This document shows positions 7,087 through 8,367 of a stretch of 8,367 nucleotides of DNA, in pieces. Numbering within the stretch: position 1 is the first letter of the stretch; each line of letters begins with the position of its first letter. A program made the position numbers and the translations under genes. The stretch comes from ECT2AJA-044 sp965658225 (GTDB lineage Bacteria; Bacteroidota; Bacteroidia; Flavobacteriales; ECT2AJA-044): contig CBFHRK010000079.1 of the NCBI GenBank assembly GCA_965658225.1, positions 1 through 8,367 on the forward strand, in the 5' to 3' direction. The notes beneath the pieces are model-generated. The model made no database searches. It worked only from the letters and a program-made list of their open reading frames with translations, and had not been told where the DNA came from.

Positions 7087-7094
7087 TATCTTTG
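7087..7094 (+). promoter_or_regulatory. -7 promoter box for the outer-membrane protein gene
   Basis: TATCTTTG is a perfect match to the Bacteroidota TAnnTTTG -7 consensus, 28 bp before the ATG at 7123. The leader is AT-rich without a Shine-Dalgarno sequence, normal for this phylum. No good TTG is found 17-23 bp upstream, which would suit a promoter needing an activator. Confidence 0.45.
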
Positions 7095-7122
7095 CTTATA
7101 AATTTTAAAACAATACTTTATT

Positions 7123-7761
7123 ATGAAAGCAAGAGTACTATTTGTCGTTTTATTGTCGGCAGCATTCTCAGCGTCTGCTCAGTTTGATGTTCGAGGTTAT
7201 GGAGGTGTCAACGTTGTGCAATTGAGCACAGATCAGGGAACTTCCCTAATCGACGGGGTTCTTCACAATCGGTCGGTAAGCAGTCGCCCGGGATATCAGT
7301 TCGGTGTGGCCGTTTTATTCGGTGAAAGATTTTACATTCAGCCGGGCTTTCAATGGACGACTGTATCTACGAAAGTAGTTAATGAGAATGATGTGACAGG
7401 TGCCGAACTAACAGACGAAACTACTATCAGTATGATTTCGGTGCCCTTGAGAGTCGGATTTCGTTTAATTGATCCGGAAGTTGAGAATATATTTAACATT
7501 CGAGTGTGGGGCGGTTTCGATGGTCACCATGTAACTTCGGTGGATCACAGTGTGAATAATCCGAATACTGGTGATATCGATGATGGTGATTACAGTAACT
7601 TGATCGTGAATGCAGATTTTGGTCTGGGAATTGACGTTCTGTTCTTTTTTATCGAATCGGGTTATCAGTTAGGAATTAGTCCTGTATATACGGGCGGTGA
7701 CCAAGCGAAAGCTAATTCGTTCTACGCGAATCTTGGGGTGAGACTTTCCTTTGGGTATTAA
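7123..7761 (+). CDS. Outer-membrane beta-barrel protein, PorT-like family
   Basis: This 212-aa protein begins with a signal peptide (MKARVLFVVLLSAAFSASA, cleavage expected before Q20). The mature part alternates short amphipathic strands: RPGYQFGVAVLFG (55-67), FYIQPGFQW (70-78), ISVPLRVGFRL (105-115), NADFGLGIDVLFF (163-175) and a final YANLGVRLSFGY (201-212) ending in an aromatic residue, as typical of outer-membrane barrels. The pattern matches the small eight-strand-type outer membrane beta-barrel (PorT-like) proteins abundant in Bacteroidota. The specific function is unknown; such proteins range from structural porin-like barrels to secretion accessory factors. A polar Asp/Asn-rich stretch at about 141-158 is probably an extracellular loop. 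The gene has its own -7 box, is divergent from the membrane-anchored regulator and ends at a strong terminator, so it is a likely single-gene transcript and candidate target of that regulator. Confidence 0.85.
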   Translation: MKARVLFVVLLSAAFSASAQFDVRGYGGVNVVQLSTDQGTSLIDGVLHNRSVSSRPGYQFGVAVLFGERFYIQPGFQWTTVSTKVVNENDVTGAELTDETTISMISVPLRVGFRLIDPEVENIFNIRVWGGFDGHHVTSVDHSVNNPNTGDIDDGDYSNLIVNADFGLGIDVLFFFIESGYQLGISPVYTGGDQAKANSFYANLGVRLSFGY

Positions 7762-7777
7762 TAAAGAATCAATGGTT

Positions 7778-7816
7778 AAAGATTCACCTCGCCTTCATGG
7801 GAGGTGAATCTTTTTT
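7778..7816 (+). terminator. Strong intrinsic terminator after the outer-membrane protein gene
   Basis: A perfect 13-bp stem, AAAGATTCACCTC (7778-7790) with GAGGTGAATCTTT (7801-7813), closes a 10-nt loop and runs into six T residues (7811-7816), 16 bp after the stop codon. The stem's A-rich left arm also makes it partly bidirectional, but no minus-strand gene ends here. Confidence 0.93.
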
Positions 7817-7823
7817 ATATTTG
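7816..7823 (+). promoter_or_regulatory. Candidate -7 box for the LamG-like surface protein gene
   Basis: TATATTTG is a perfect TAnnTTTG match lying directly at the end of the terminator T-run; transcription from it would give a leader near 70 nt. A second, weaker option is TATGTTTT (7853-7860) with a TTG at 7834-7836. I cannot decide between them; both sit in the 136-bp gap before the ATG at 7898. Confidence 0.3.
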
Positions 7824-7897
7824 ATTCTAATTATTGAAGACCTTCAGGCCGCTATGTTTTAATAAAATTCCTGAATCGAACACTTCAAAGTCATATT

Positions 7898-8367
7898 ATG
7901 CAAAAGAGTTACCCTTTGTTATTGGCAATCTTCCTTGTGTCGACATCAATTTCCATTGCTCAGAATAGAATCATTGTAAACCCTTCCTTTGAGACAGGTA
8001 GCCATATTCCCTTTACCACTGGTCCTGTGTTCCCTCAGTCACAGGCCGGGCCTAATCCGGTGACGTCTAGTACAGCAACGCTGAATGTAAGCCCTGCCCC
8101 GGGAGGTGTGGTGGGTTCTAATCTCTGGCTTAAAGCAAATGATGGAGCTACCAACAGCGGAAATAACCTCACCGGCTGGACAGATCAGACGGGAACAAAC
8201 ACGTTTACCAAAGTGGGTACAGTATCCTACAATACGAATACTGTCAATTTTAATCCTGTTGTAAGTATAGATAACAATAATCAGCCGGCAGTACCTGTGC
8301 CTCCGAACAGATTGGATGGGAATACGCCTATCCAGGCGGTGGAGGCTTTTGGTGTTTTTAAAACAAA
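7898..8367 (+). CDS. Secreted LamG-like surface protein, N-terminal 156 residues (partial, runs off right edge)
   Basis: The frame opened by the ATG at 7898 stays open to the window edge. It starts with a signal peptide (1-21, ending SISIA before Q22), then RIIVNPSFETGS (24-35), an opening common in exported Bacteroidota proteins. A Ser/Thr/Pro-rich linker leads to NLWLKANDG (75-83) and GWTDQTG (93-99), a pattern typical of LamG/concanavalin-like domains in large cell-surface proteins of this phylum. Such proteins often carry a C-terminal type IX secretion signal, which would lie outside the window. Role could be adhesion, glycan binding or a structural surface layer; this is not readable here. 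There is no Shine-Dalgarno before the ATG. It follows the outer-membrane protein gene in the same direction but behind a strong terminator, so it probably has its own promoter. Confidence 0.8.
   Translation, partial: MQKSYPLLLAIFLVSTSISIAQNRIIVNPSFETGSHIPFTTGPVFPQSQAGPNPVTSSTATLNVSPAPGGVVGSNLWLKANDGATNSGNNLTGWTDQTGTNTFTKVGTVSYNTNTVNFNPVVSIDNNNQPAVPVPPNRLDGNTPIQAVEAFGVFKT

Noticed and set aside
1..8367. Mobile element, CRISPR array, tRNA or phage-defence system
   Set aside because: No transposase or integrase motifs, no regularly spaced repeats and no tRNA-like fold were seen; every sizeable stretch is explained by ordinary genes.

Overview
The window reads as a chromosomal segment from a member of the Bacteroidota, most likely Flavobacteriia (order inferred, not proven). 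The reasons are: a Bacteroidota-type Mfd amino terminus; a fused O-/N-acyltransferase of the OlsF type known from Flavobacterium; several TAnnTTTG-like -7 promoter boxes; start codons with little or no Shine-Dalgarno sequence; a PorT-like outer-membrane beta-barrel protein; and a secreted LamG-like surface protein.

Layout. On the minus strand, positions 1-1643 hold fbp (class I fructose-1,6-bisphosphatase) followed 14 bp later by the first 218 codons of mfd (transcription-repair coupling factor), which runs off the left edge. A 66-bp divergent intergenic region with two interleaved promoter candidates separates them from a tight plus-strand operon, 1710-5252. That operon holds an SSAT-like GNAT acetyltransferase, a monofunctional aspartate kinase (14-nt overlap) and a 605-aa bifunctional acyltransferase (4-nt ATGA overlap) predicted to make amino-acid-containing membrane lipids (ornithine or glycine lipids). 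A 110-bp convergent spacer follows.

The right part looks like envelope or accessory functions. A minus-strand gene (5363-6988, possibly 7033) encodes a membrane-anchored one-component regulator: signal peptide, periplasmic beta-propeller-like region, one transmembrane helix, and a short cytoplasmic AraC-type DNA-binding domain, with no kinase or receiver. Divergent from it is a small outer-membrane beta-barrel protein (7123-7761) closed by a strong intrinsic terminator. After that comes the start of a secreted LamG-like surface protein (7898 to the right edge).

How the genes fit together. The left half is housekeeping: gluconeogenesis, DNA repair, aspartate-family amino acids and membrane lipids. 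The right half suggests an envelope-sensing regulator next to envelope proteins it may control. That regulatory link is inference from divergent arrangement and architecture. I see no CRISPR array, transposase, tRNA or rRNA. The most distinctive element is the propeller-TM-AraC regulator and its divergent outer-membrane partner.
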